Assembly (NCBI GenBank): GCA_003864495.1
Contig: ML133427.1
Location: forward strand, 165,703-229,702
Direction of reading: 5' to 3'
DNA: 64,000 nt
DNA from: Nemopilema nomurai
Taxonomy: Eukaryota > Cnidaria > Scyphozoa > Rhizostomeae > Rhizostomatidae
Position numbers and translations under genes: made by a program. Below the pieces are notes generated by a model. The model was not told where the DNA came from, did not search any database, and saw nothing but the letters and a program-made list of their open reading frames with translations. Numbering within the stretch: position 1 is the first letter of the stretch; each line of letters opens with the position of its first letter. Of this stretch, positions 24,883 to 38,700 are shown piece by piece.

Positions 24883-27800
24883 TCGAATTATGCTCATCTT
24901 AATCAAGTCATTTACACTTTGCAGTATTAAAATTGTTTCTTATACTGCTGAAAGTGCAGGGCGATCGATTCATATCAATGCGACACACAACGAGTATCAA
25001 ATCGACTTGTTCGTCTGCACATTAGGATTTATGTAGTATAGATACGTCTTTTGAAGTATATGTAGTTTCACTTGTAACATAACTGCTTGCTTGAAATTTA
25101 TAAATGATTGTAAGTAAATCAACGAGTTTCTTTCAAGAGCTTCCTCCAGATCCTATACGGTACATGAACGATTTTAAGGTCTTTCTGGATACTTCTTGTG
25201 TCTTCCAAGCATAAAAAAGCAATAAAATTATCACTTGAAAAGTGAAATACCAAGAAATGAATTTAGTGAATCACAAAGAACTTGAACATTTTAAGACAGA
25301 AGATTTTCACCTATTTCTTTCTGTCTTGCTAGTGGAAGTAGCACTGAAGTTCTGAATTACAAATCCGCTCCAAATGAGATTAATCTTCGGGACATATCTG
25401 GCCCTAGACAAGTTTTTGCAAATGTTTTTTTATACCAAAAACTTGATACTTTCGAGGTAACGTTTAGTCCAAACTTCAGCCTCGCGCGAGCTGAAGCAGC
25501 TAGGGAATTGCGTCTCATCTCAAAGGAATAAGTTATTTCACAGCTAGTGATTATTCGCGTTGCAACAAGTCTTTGAAATTTCTCTTTATGACAATCATGT
25601 CAATAAAATTTTAATCCAGACCTTTAAGTAAATGTTTCAGTTTTTCATCACCCTTTCGGCTGCAAACGGTAGACTGGCCTGCTGGGAACATCTGCTTCTT
25701 GTCCTAAGTAGCATTCGAGGCGAGAGCAAATTTTAAACCGGGGCAGTGGGTGGGTGAGAAATTGCAGCCTCTGCCAAGCTGGGCGGTTTTCAAATATCTT
25801 CTTTGATTTTTCGTAAGTCGGGTATGAATAGGGTGTTTGACCTGGGCATGACCAACCGCCCAGAGTCAAGTCAGTTACTGGGAGTTTTTAGCTTCTAGCG
25901 GGCCTTGTATTGTAAGCCATTGCTTTGCAACTCTGTAGTTTAATTAAAATGCTTTATTGCATTCGGTTGTGTTGCTCACGTACTAAATAAGACGTCCAGA
26001 CTTTAAACTGAAGCCAAGTCCATTATGCTACAGTTAACAAAAGGCAACCACGAGTCCAGAATTCGCTGCAGGCATTTCGAGGGCAAAGGACAAGATCTGA
26101 AATAGTTCAAAAAAGGTTAATTGCGGGTCAGTTAAAGGTCAACCATAGGTCAAGATCTAAGTCTGGGAAAACGCTGTGGACAAAACGGCTCAAAGGATAT
26201 TGAACAAGTCCATTACATAGATGAATACCTTGGTTCGGCATCAATTAGCCCTCCATAACTTTTGGTCCTCTTGCTGCACTTAGTTTGGTCCTTGCATCTA
26301 TCGTTTCGGGTTCATCTACTGTCTTTGGCTAATTGACATCTCTTGTTTCATTGGCGCATAGTTAGGCCTACAAGATGCGATTGTATCATGACAGGATTCA
26401 GAGTGCAAATACTGGCAGGTGCGTCCGTTCCATCAGCATCTTGTATTTTCGTGCACTTTCCATCTTTGTGGATTCACTGTAGCTTCGTGCTGTTCAATGT
26501 TCTATCACTGACGTGCACTTTATCAATCCGTCATAAACTGGACCGAAAGACCTTCGAAAACGTTTTAGAAGATTGCCGGTGACGGACCCAAGCAGGCTGA
26601 ATGACTCTCAAAGCCATCTATAATACGCGATTCCCTTGGTCTTGCTTCTACTGCTACACGTGCCATTTAACATCATCACATTCATAACGAGGCTGCAGGT
26701 GGTAATGAGGCTATTCTTAGGATGACTGAGAGGCTGGCAGGTTTTTGGGCAGGGTGCAATGATACAGTCCCCGGGACAGCCAATGCCCGCGGTATTATCC
26801 AGTACACAACGCATGTAACAACAACGCATGTATGTAACAACTGCCTTGCAGAGAAGAAGATACCAAGACAGTCATTAGCCAATACGGGCTCTATGTAACA
26901 AGCACCTGATACATATGGAGAACCGAGAGGTGTGTGGTCTGTACTACAGATACGTGTTCAAACTACAACTCTTGTTTCTTCCTGTTCGGCTTTGGAGAGC
27001 CGACTTATGATAAATGAGAATTTGATGTTCGAGGCAACAGCAACAACGGTCTTTTCAGCCTCGCTTTGAGCCTATAAAATACTGGCAGCCTCGTGTTGAA
27101 GCACTGGTAACGAAGGCATGTAATTATTCACGCGAAGCTGTGACAGTTGATTAGATTGTAGGGAGAGCGGGAAAAGGGCAACTTACTAGAATGGTAGCTT
27201 ATTGGAACTGGGATGATCACGTGACAACGGGGATGACGAAGGTGGCAATATGTGCTGGAATGCTGAAGAAGATTCGAATGCGTGATTGGATTTTGCATCC
27301 AAATATCGCACTAGATATTGCATCCAAATGAATTGATTTGCTTTGATGGGCAATGCATTGTGCAAGGATAAATGCCTGTCCTGCATTAGCTGCCTTCAAT
27401 GTCGAATATGGCAATGATGCTGAAATACCAAAGCAAAACTAACACCAACTGAGGAGAGAAAATAATCGAAAATCGCTATGTAATTAAATTCAACAACATC
27501 TGTCGATTCCAACTATTTGCGATTCAGTAAAACCTGAAAACTTAACAAATAGAAAATGAAAACCCTGCTTTTGGAGCAGCTGGTGATTTTCACATCACTT
27601 TACAAAAAAACAGTATTGCAATGTGTGGTTGAAATAATAGTGCTTGTTTATCAATTGACACCAGTCATTACTCAGTCTATGAGGAGCGAAGAAATTGCAT
27701 ATGTTAACTAAACACATATCAGAAAAATTAACATGTAAGTCAAGTTGCCGCTGACCATAAGAGCCTCTTCTGATGTATATTCAGGATACATAAGGTAACC

Positions 27801-28427
27801 ACTTGCCTGCTCTTAACAGAAAGTTCTCACTCTCGACATATGCTCGTGGTTTTATCAAAACAATCTCAACTGAAGAGCATTACTGCTAGTAAAAAACCGT
27901 TTCCTACTAACAGATATTAAAATAATTTCCTTGTTTATTGTATCATCGGCAAAAGGAGTTAGTACGAAAGATGGACATTTTAAAAACATTCAACAAACAT
28001 TTTTTAACAGAACAAAACTCTTATGAGGCAACTGTACAAAATTAAATTTGAAAAATTTTCAGCCCTTTCTATAAAAAATATTTGAATTTATAGGTCTTCA
28101 ACAAGTTGCGAATTCTGAGAACTAAATTGATAATTTTCTTAAAATAAAGATAAAGTAAGCATTGGTGCACTTGTCATTCAAATGTTTCAATGATGTCAGA
28201 ATATAAAACTGAGGGAGCACCACACATTTGCAAAAGACCCCATTTTGCCACTGCGTTGATAGAAAACTACCAGCTTAAGAAAAGCTTTAATGTGCTCCGA
28301 AAACCTCTCAATTTCATGATCTTTCTTGCCATAATCGTTTCACTAAATCGAAGTGAGACGGTGGTTGGTTGGAGAGCTAGGCGCTTATCTCCTCCTCTTG
28401 TTCTTTTTCCGCCTTACATATTCATCA

Positions 28428-28583
28428 GGCGGCCCAACGACCAAAGGTCTCTTCGACCCAGCAGAAGCAACCTCTTCACCTACAACAAGAAACAGAAGAT
28501 ATAGTCTCACGAGTCGCTGGTTTACAGTTGATAGCAGCGCACTGTCAAGAACCCAGAGAACTGGCCGGGCGAGCGACCAGTAA
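28428..28583 (+). CDS. Possible terminal exon, unrecognised
   Basis: A GC-rich island begins after a convincing acceptor (pyrimidine-rich CTTGTTCTTTTTCCGCC, then CATCAG at 28427). Two frames are open after it: one ends at a TAA at 28583 and reads GGPTTKGLFDPAEATSS early on; a second, in phase 0 with the acceptor, runs to a TAA at about 28603 and reads STQQKQPLHLQQETEDIVSR. Both look compositionally plausible, and I found no upstream exon to choose between them. No family recognised. Confidence 0.25.
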   Translation, partial: GGPTTKGLFDPAEATSSPTTRNRRYSLTSRWFTVDSSALSRTQRTGRASDQ

Positions 28584-28656
28584 ACTCGGGAAAACCCACC
28601 ATTAACAGTTCATGTTCTTTCGACCAGATTATGCTTTGAATAAAAAAGCATCATAG

Positions 28657-28893
28657 TAACTAGAAATAGCGAAACCAGTTATTGCATACATAAAGTACTT
28701 TTCCGACACTCCTTAGAGTATGCAATCGTAAGAAAATGGCCAAAAGCTGACAGAATGAATAGCCAGATGCGGACAGACGTTAGAATGGGAAGAGTTTTTT
28801 GTAGACAGAGTTTTCGTTTGCATACCCTGAGGAGTGTAAGAGTAAAAGTTCTTCGAGTATGCAAAAACTGGTTCCGCTATTCCTCGCTATTGT
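28657..28893. mobile_element. Foldback / MITE-like element with long terminal inverted repeats
   Basis: Left arm (about 28667-28732: AATAGCG.AACCAGTT.TTGC, then AGTACTTTTCCGACACTCC and GTATGCAA) pairs with the right arm (about 28815-28882) in inverted orientation over roughly 65 bp with several mismatches. No coding capacity. A partial relative lies at 34085-34230. Confidence 0.75.
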
Positions 28894-29509
28894 GAAGATT
28901 AGTACCACAAAGCACTTGTTCAAATGACAAAGCATTTCGACTGTGCTTACTGACGGACTGCCAACTCTGTTAGATCACGTGACTAATCGGTTACAATCGC
29001 GTTTGGGTTACACTGAGCCAGAAGGGTGGGGTGATCGCCCAGAAGTGTTGAAAAAAGGGACAAGTAATCAGTGGTGATACCGCCAAGCATCTTGGACAGG
29101 CTCTGAGGTCGTACTTCCATCATACAAATACCTCCTTTTGGACACAGAACCATTAGGTTTTAGAAGTGAACATGTACCCATAAACGTCGACAGAACACTG
29201 CAGCAGCGAACTAGAAACAGGAAACCGTAAACGCTTCTCTAAGTATTTACAAGTGTCACAAGTCGAGTGTCATATCCTTGAACCTTTTGATGCAGTAGCG
29301 AATAAAAGATTCCGTACGAAAAAGAATCGTTTCAAAACACACACAGTTTTCTTTCATGTGTCCTTGGACATTAGAAAATTCTTCCTTAGAAAAGCCAAAA
29401 CAGCCCGCATTTCAAGCCGAAAAAAAAGGTTCATGAAAAAAGTTTCTTTAATCAAAGGCATACGCATCAGTTGAGCAACAGACGGTTGAGCATCAATCAC
29501 ATTGTGTAA

Positions 29510-29685
29510 TCATCAATCAAACATGATCAATCAATCAATCAATTAATCATCATCAATCATCAATCAGGCTGCAATCACAGTTTGCAAGTTAAAAACATCA
29601 TCAACCAAACATGATCAATCAATCAATCAATTAATCATCGCCAATCATCAATCAGGCTGCAATCACAGTTTGCGAGTTAAAGACT
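29510..29685. repeat. 88-bp tandem duplication with ATCA microsatellite
   Basis: Two copies with period 88 (ACATGATCAA at 29521 and 29609), each holding an (ATCA)n tract followed by CAGGCTGCAATCACAGTTTG. Confidence 0.9.
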
Positions 29686-29781
29686 CAACTTGCCGGTCAC
29701 TATCAAAACCCCTTGTTCAAGTTGAAATTTGAGTTATCGATGCAAAACGTGCTCAACCTTACATTGAAACTTAACTGAAGA

Positions 29782-32700
29782 TCAGTGATAAAATAAACAT
29801 GTACCATTTACTGCTGGAGATTTGACCTTCGCTACCTCCTTCGCAGCTTCTTCTTGCAGCTCCCTCACGGCCCGTTCTTCGTCTTCCTGGAGAAGAAAGA
29901 AAATAGTCTGAATTAGAAATCTATCATCACAAAGTGCCTTGTCAAAACATTTGTGTCGCCGTGTGACAAATGGGTGTGGAAAATATTTCTCTAGCACATA
30001 ATTAGCAGTTTTTATCTTAAATACTCATGTGTTACATATAATGGCAATCCATTGAATATCAAAACTACAACATCAATTCAATATTATAAACTACGGAACA
30101 AATTATCAGTAAAGTGCTTTTCGAATGTCTGCACACAACAACCCGAAATAGCCCCCTTTCAAAGGTATTCTGATCCCTTTCATCTTTGAAAATAAAAGCC
30201 TGAGGATACAGAGTTCCTTCCCCAGGTGATAAGCTGGCGTAAGTGGTCATAGAGCCACGTGCTCGTGACTGGAAGCTTGATGTAACTTCTTCCTAATCTT
30301 GTCCAGGCTCCTAGTCTCTAGCTTGTGTACGTTCGACATACGGAAACGAGGCAGACGTTCAACGAGGCAGACGTTCAACGAGGCAGACGTTCAACAAGGC
30401 AGATTGAATGGCCAACGACAGTCAAGTGTGATGGAATTGTAAGATGGCCTAATTTAGTATGTGCTATGCAGATATAGATGAGACCCTTGCACTAATATAG
30501 CCACAGCTGCACCAGGCCAGTTATTTACAACGGCAAACGGTTGTTGGCGATAAATTCTGGGAGAAGGCATTAAGAAATGGGAAAATAGAGCCGCATACAC
30601 TCATAGGCAACAACAACAGCAACAATGCAGAAATGATCCCTGGCAAGCAATCACGTGATTCAGTGCAAGGAGCACGTGCTATTCTCTAACATGTAATCAA
30701 TTTTTGTGGTAAGTTAATTCTGAAAAGAGCAACAACTGATTAGACAAATACGTACTGTTGGATCAGTCCACAAAGAGCACTTTGTACAAGTATTACCTGG
30801 AAACAAAGATAACGCTATATTAATCTTGCGAAACTAATCCAAGAAATAATTGCATCTGCCATAACATGGAGGAGAGCAACAACAACAACTAAAGGAAAGT
30901 GAAATGTAACCCACCAACTAGTGTAAAAATAGAAAAAATAGGAAAAGGGACAAACATGGTTTTCCGGGATTTCGAGGATGATTGCAAAAGTGATTATAGT
31001 CGATCTGAAAAGAAGCAATTTGGAGGAATTGAATCAAAGAATCAATCAAAACATCGGCTAAAGAAAAATGGTGGATTGGCAAGCAGCATTCAAATCAATG
31101 ATTAAATGATCCCCATGGAAGACTAATACGCCATTGCAATTTTTTTCTAATTATTAAATTTTATTTAAAAAAATACAATTTTGTATCTGACACTCAAAGG
31201 TTTAAAAAGACGGCGAAAATAACATTCCCAATGATAAAGAGACGGCGAAAATAACATTCCCAAAGATAAAACACAGTGTGAAAAAACACAAACACAAATT
31301 ATGGATCCTTTATCGTTTCCGGCTTCTAACAGAAAACACTTACCTTTGGTGTGCGGCATAAATAGCACATCTTTGCACCACATCGACATGTCATCTGAAG
31401 CAAAGCAAAATTTGTCATTCAATACAATATGAAAACAAAAAGAGACGTTCAAAAATGATCTTCTAGCAAATATTCTTGCAATAGGAGAAATCTTGCAATA
31501 GGTGAATGAATGACAGGTAAGGTACGTGCATGACATGATGGAATAAACGGTTAAAAAACTGTATAGCATGGTCGAGAGGACAGCGTCTCTAGCAAAAATG
31601 TCCCGCCTTTACGTGACTACTACTTCCTTGTCATCTTAACTACGTAGCTAGAGAAGTCATCAGATCGTAAAAGAAGCAAGTTAATTGTCTAAAGATGAAA
31701 ATCACTGACTTTGTTGCAGCCATCTGTTTTCATGAATCCACAGCCACACATCGAACAAGTTCGAATTTTTGCTCTGGACATCTGCTCCTCACTACAAATA
31801 TTTAAGTAATTTTAACAGAGAGTAAGAATAAAAATGTTGATAACGATTGAGTGAAGGCAGCGACTGATACAAGCACCAACTGGAGGGAATTTGAATCATG
31901 TATCGTGCAAGGCTGTGAAAATTTTCAAAATCTCAAGCACGTAATTGATTTAATCTAACAAACAAGTAAGGAAATAAATAATGAAAACCTGGAGTAGCCT
32001 TCGAACCAAGGAAAAGCACCTACTATGATACGCGTATATTTTTCTCCTTTCCACTCTCCATTTCTGTGCATGGGATGCCAATATGTTCTTTCCAGGGCTC
32101 TTTACAAAACCGACACGTTTCCTGAAGCGATACAAAAACACTAAGTTTATGTCCTTCAACATCTTTAACTATAATAACAGCTGTTGTTCCAAATTTCATA
32201 ACATTCAAATATTCAAAATCCGCTTGGCCCCAAAAACATTCGGATCGACGTCACAGACACACTTTAGATGCATTGTGCAAACATCAAAGATACGATCTTG
32301 CGCATTGTGTGAATGGTTTTTCTCTCAGAAATTCCACCCATAGAAAGGCAATATGACGCTTGCGTCATTCCATATCAAATCAACCAATACCTGAGAAAAT
32401 TGTAACTCTTAGGTATGTCACAGATTTAGGACCTTTTTGCCCATCTCTACATTCTAGACAATTATGAGAATTCCCAAAATTTGAGCTCATTATCTCATAT
32501 CGTTTTCGAGATATACGCTTCCAAAATTTTACTATTTTGTCCAAATATTCGAAAAAAGGGCGTGGCACTTAACCGTGGTGATTTGGCTAAAACTAATAAC
32601 TTCCATGTTTCATCTATTGGAACAGTGAAATAATGCATTATAGCTATTTTGTGGGTGCTGATTTCAAATTTGCAGTTTATAACCCCATGTGACAAATAGA

Positions 32701-35700
32701 TTTTGCATTAACATTACCTGAACCCTTTGCCAGCTGTTTTAAAAGTGTCTTATTTTTGGTAGCTAAATTTAGGGTGTGGCCAAGTGATTCCAAGTTTAAG
32801 GGATACCTCATTTAAAAGTTCCATAGCCACCCTATTGATATGAGTTGGTTTTGACTCTGGGACTAAACAACTTTAAAATCTATGTAACATTTGATTTGTC
32901 AGAAATTGTGGTCTAAAATGCTCTTTGGGGATAATAGTCTAAAACATGATTGGACAGCACTGTAACAAAAAAAACAATATTCAAAGAGTTTTATTACATC
33001 AAAGACAAAATGCTGATTAAATAGGAATATATAATGTTCTTATGCCATGCAGTTGGAAATCTTTCTTCAAGGAACGTGAACAGCGAACAATATAATAAGC
33101 TACATTGCAATGATTATAGTCCAGGAAAATTGAAGACTCCATGGCTGGGAGCAGGAGAAAGGCCTGTCAATGTCATATTTGAGAAAGGTTTATTAGAAAT
33201 CTTTATTGCCTCTGTTTTGTTATTGTATTGAAGGCAATTGTTAAAATGATTTTTGCAGAATCAGTAAAACATTACGGTCGCATGGCCACTGACCGGAGGA
33301 AGGTGGCGTAAAAACAATAAGCTCCTATGACACACCTAAACCGCGCCCACATTATATTGTTTTGTGAAGAAGGTTTTCCTTCTAGAATGTTTCTATCTGG
33401 AGGAAGTTTAATGAATTTTCTGGACGCTGAATTTTTGTTTTGAGCTGGAAATGAGGATGGTTTGAATTTTACAATTCGCAGCCGGAGGAAAGTTGTACAT
33501 ATTTCTGGACTCAAAACAGCACAACGCATTTTATATGTTGACTGTCGAAGTTACGGTAACTAAATGTAGCGTTTCTGGGGCTCGCTTGAAAAGGTAAGAC
33601 GCAATACCGAACAGGCTCAACGCGAATCAAAACATCTACAAAAATAAAAAAAAATTTGGTACCTTCATGCATTCCGTCTTCTGGCACTTAAAAACTTTGT
33701 CGCCAGGGGGCATCTCCGCTGCGAAGTCGCAAAATGGACACCTGTGGTAGGAAATGGAATTCAACACTTGCTAAGAGCTAATTGCTGTTGAACTCCAATA
33801 GGATCTAGCTGGGCCTAAGAGCTTTTCGTTAACTCCCACGGAGATGAGTCATGAACCTGCCTACGCTAGAAAGAAAATCAAGAGCTCCTCTTTTAAGTAC
33901 AGTGTGTATGTATGTATGAACAGTGACGACAATCTTGTACAATTGGGCAAGTCTTCTTTTCACCTGGTGTTTTGGAGTTCGTCTTTTACATTGGGTTAGG
34001 AGTTAAGTAACGTTAATTGGTCAATTATAACCAATCATACGCTCTTCTTATCACCCTCTAGTGTTTTCGATCTACATCTAGCTATTTATTCTGTAAGCTT
34101 CTGGTTATTTTCCGACGCTCGCATGCTTTGAAGAGTGTCGGACGAAAAAGTACTTTAAGTATGCGAAAACTAGTTCCGCTTTTTCTGACTATTGTGACAT
34201 CTTTTACAGAACCACTACTACAAGCCCGACAAAAAATGCAAATGAAATGTTTTGCAAAATGAGGATCGAAGAAAACAGAACTCACCTCACAAGATCCGGC
34301 AATTCAGCCATCTTGAGCGATTCTTCCATGAGACGTTCCTGATACTTTTCTATCGTGCCGGAATCCAGCGCGCTGTTAAGTTGGCCTAAAATCAAGTGAT
34401 CTTTTTAACGTTTTGGAGAAAACGATTACTAGATAGTCCTAATTTCTTTATATAGAATAAAGAGCCAGAGGTCTTGTGGACAATTTGCAGCCAAAGTTCA
34501 AAAACTTATCAGAACTAACCATAACACCTCTACCCAATTAACAAAGTTGTTTTTGGCGACTTCAATCGTAACTATCTGATCAGATTCGGTTGGGGATTAT
34601 TGGCTTTCTCGAAATCATACAAAGCAACATTGTTTCAAGGAGATGAGGACGATGCTGTTTAAGATTCACGAGGAACATGGTATACTGATTTAAAACTCCA
34701 GGCAAGGGTCGGATGCTGGGGAGCGGGCACTGAGTACAGCCGATACTATGATCTGAATGGGACCGTGTTTATCGCGTGAAGGGACCTTAGTTATCAGACT
34801 GTACCTGTACTATCTGACTGGATTGGTCATAGCTTCAAATCTAATACGATGGCATACACGGTGCAGCCCTGTATGCATTCAATGCTCTTCGTTCTCATTA
34901 AGAAGGCAGTCCCACGGCAATCAGAGCACCGTTGACTGGGCGATCAGAAGAGCAATTAAAGGGAGGACATGGCCAAGACAAAGCTCGCAGCGGACTCACA
35001 GCAAGACAACGGAGGTGGGCGGTGTTGTCGAGCAGAAGTACATGCAAGTGAGGCCTCACTTAGGTGAATAACTGACCAGTGGAAGCAATGCACAATCCTA
35101 CGAAACCCGATTTCACAATGCTCCCTATTTCTCGTACGCTCTCTACCATTTTGATAATTTTCTTTGAAATTCGTAGCAATGAAAGCATGGAAAAGTGTTA
35201 TAAGGGTTGGGTGTTTTAGATAGGCAAGCTTTAGCGGAAAATTAATATTGATAATTTTCAACAATTTTACTACTTTAAGAAATCAGAAAGCAAAACCTCT
35301 TTAAATGAAGCGATACAGATCTGAAAACTTAAAAGTACAACCATTTTGAAATTTAATAAATGCCTGCAATCCTTTTCTTTAAAATGGTCTAAACGCCACC
35401 ACCGAATAATTTCCACAAAAGCGCATCATTTGTGAAGCCATGTGAAGCCTTCTAGGGGCATTTGGCAAGGACTATGGAAGCAGATTCCTTTTTGAATTTG
35501 GCTTTGATCACGAGAAAGCATTTGTGACAGAAAGCAATTGTGATAAGAAGGGCCTAACCAGATCTAAGACTTGGACTTGAATTTCTTTGATTTGGCAGAA
35601 TGAATTTTAGCAGAATGCGAAATGAAGTTTAGAGGCAAAAAGATTAAGCAGAACTCCACAGATGCCGTGCAAATGAAGCACCAAGCAATTTATGAAGGAC

Positions 35701-38700
35701 CTACGCTAAGAAAAAGCAGCTAGCAAGATGGGTAGATCATAGAGCAGAGCGAATTTCAAAGGAACATCATCTGATTGTGAAGAAGATAAAACATGATTTG
35801 CATAAGTGAAGATTGACCTTTCAGACCCTAAAGAGTCAATGACTTTCAGTAGGTAAAACCATGCTATCAATTGTCCGTGTCTTCTATTCCGATGAATGAG
35901 ACAATGACCGTATCGACCCGTACTGTTGCTAGCAGTAAGTAGACATTGGTTTGCTGGTCGCGTGCGCACTGCCATTGCTTGTTAATTTGAAGTGACTCAC
36001 TCAGAGGGAAGATGCTTGTACATTCTGCTGTTAGGCAGGATAATGGTATCTTCCCTGATCCATATATTGATTCTTTCGCGTAGTTACGAACACAATCCTG
36101 GCAAGACAAATGCCCCTGCAAGAGGAAAATTTAATCGACAGGTTTTTCTCCTTAAAGGCAACAGGCTAATAAATTGGGCTAATACCAACTCACAAAGGAC
36201 CACGTTGCAAAGCACTAGCATAGTGGGCTCAGAATGGCAAAATTTGCTAATTTGAGCGTTATTTGAGAAATAAGGATTATATAAGATTGTGCGGAGCTGC
36301 TTTGAAAGTTTCAGATGCCAGGAATACACTTAAGTAAAAACAGTAAAGTTTTGAGATCCTTTGAAGATCTGGGATCGAAATTCTATATATGGGCATTTCA
36401 CTAGAACTACAATAACTCAGATTTAAATAAAGTTTTGAGGGATACTGTGGGCACTAATTGAAACTGGGAGCAAGAGGAATGCAGTATATTTGGGCATTTC
36501 GCTCGACAAACACTAGATGTCGAAAGCCAATAAACATGTCGGCTTGTCAGCAAAAAGCCGAAAAGTTATTCAAACAAAAATGGCGAGTGAGCCACGAAGC
36601 CGAAGCTATCGAGGAGAGAACCCAGATAAGCTTGCCTAAGTAAAGAAATATGATCGTAGAATTCATTTGCTAACCTCGCTACACTGCAGCATGTCTTCAA
36701 AAACGGCTTCACCATAGCAACAATTACACTCTATGTACTGGCCTTCCTGGAAAACATACGAGGAAGTGAGAAAAGGGAAGTAAAAATATTTTAAGCAATT
36801 TAACTTTCATGGCGATCAGATAAACATAGTTGCATTGATTAACTAAAGCATTCACCAGTTGATATACATGATGTAGAGAGAAAGGAACTTGATTCATGAG
36901 TAAGATTGTAAGCCATCCATGACTTTAGTAAGACTGACAGCAACAGTTTAAAACTTGTAAAATGATTTTTCACTTCTGAGACGTTATAAAAGAAGCATAC
37001 CAAGGTAAAAAACTTTCAAATGTCTTCAAAAAACAGGATGGGGATGTTCAATTCACTCCCAGAACTAAAACCACTTGCATTTATATGAACTCCTCCTTGT
37101 TAAATACTTCTTGATTCTAACACTAATAAACTTGAATACTAATAAACTTGTATTAGAACATTGTAGCGAAGGATCTTAAACAACTTTTTCAAGTGTCAAT
37201 AACTTTTCTGATCTTTAGATGGGGCATTAACTACTCCTGAAAATCCTTGTTAGGGATTCAAGTTCTTTAATAAACATGGACATACCTTTTTATATTGTTC
37301 ATCGTTTAAGAGTTGTGCGAGTACGTGATCGGAGTCCTGCAAATAGCAAAAATGTTGAAGCACCATATAGATTTTCAATATAACGTGTGACTGAAACCTC
37401 ATACAAATTTATAATTGTGCTGAATAAACACATTGCAAAAAACCAAGTGAGACAGAAGCAATCGGTAAGAATAGGTTAGCCCTAGCTTGACGCTACAAGT
37501 AGAAGGATCTGTGTTTGTGTGAATTTTAACAGCAGGTGAGTGAGAAATGAGCAAGGCTGACACCAACTCCACACATGGTGGCTGTGATAACATTCTTTGG
37601 CTGCAAAACGGTCATTTGAAAGGATGATATTCAGTTGACAAAAAGACGATTTCTGAAAAATCATGTCTGAAGACTGCTATACTTGGATGTGGTACCTGCT
37701 CAATAACCCTTGCACGTAAAATCATATAACGGTCATATATTCAGTTCACAAAAAGATGAATGCTGAAAAATCATGTAAAGAAAGATAAAGGAAAAGAAGA
37801 AAGTATGAAGGTCACTACAGTAAAACTGGCTCTGTCACTTGAACGCATCAAGAAGACCATTTATACAAATAAACAAGAAGAACATATTGCCATGATTGAT
37901 ACGGACGTAAAGATGGGTGAATAAGGTTGCCTAAAGTTGTGGCGAGAGATTATCATAAAATAAAACCCAATACCAGCTTTAAACTAGATAAAGCACTCCA
38001 TTTCTAAACAGTCTCTCTTCTATTTGTGAATGATACAGGTGCATCGCTGCTAAACATTAACAGCCAAGCGTCTGTAACAGAAGCCTCACATCTGCCTTTA
38101 CTTCGCGGCTGTTTTGTCAGCGAGTGGTTACATGTTCATGGGTCATTACCACATCATTGTGAATCTTTTTAGTTAAAGTAATGACTATATTTTGCACCTC
38201 CTTAATAAATTTTCTTTAAGGGGATGCTTTCTCTCACACAGCCAATACATACTTTGTTGTTGTCATTCCCATTCAGATTCCGAATAGCAAAAGAAAAAAC
38301 TGCATTTCCAATATCAGCTATTTTTATCAAAAACAAAGCCAGTGCTAAAGCAATTAAGTTTTGTTTGACATATTCACCTCCTTTCGTTTCTTCTCTTTTT
38401 CTTCAAGGAATCTGCATTCCTTCTCTAGTTCAAAATGAAGAACTGTAGGTATATACTGCTTCGGGCGTCGGTAGCGGAGAAGATACGTAGCCTGGAATTC
38501 CTCTAAAAAGACGAAAATTATTTTACATCTAGTCACTCTAAACAGAGGAGAGGTAAAAGGCTGAAAGCATGCACAAACAAAGAAATTAAACGTTTATTAT
38601 ACAGTTCTTGAACGAAAGAGGCAAAGCATTATCGATTTTCGTACTGCCTACAATGCTGGTTTTTGTTTCCAACTTGAACAAATCAAATACAGCCAAAAGA

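Larger units (their letters stand above)
24512..29781. other. Long intergenic region with repeats, no confirmed gene
   Basis: About 5.3 kb between the convergent receptor and RNF216. It holds a short GC-rich repeat (24822-24882), a foldback element (28657-28893), a duplicated ATCA-rich block (29510-29685) and one exon-like island (28428-28583). Other open frames (25648-25869 minus, 26343-26582 plus, 27186-27414 minus) lack recognisable motifs or splice logic. Confidence 0.5.

Noticed and set aside
30600..30630. GATCATTTCTGC on the minus strand as the missing DHFC exon of RNF216
   Set aside because: Wrong order along the gene; the true segment (NHFCNHPR) is in exon 31004-30956 with correct splice sites and phase.
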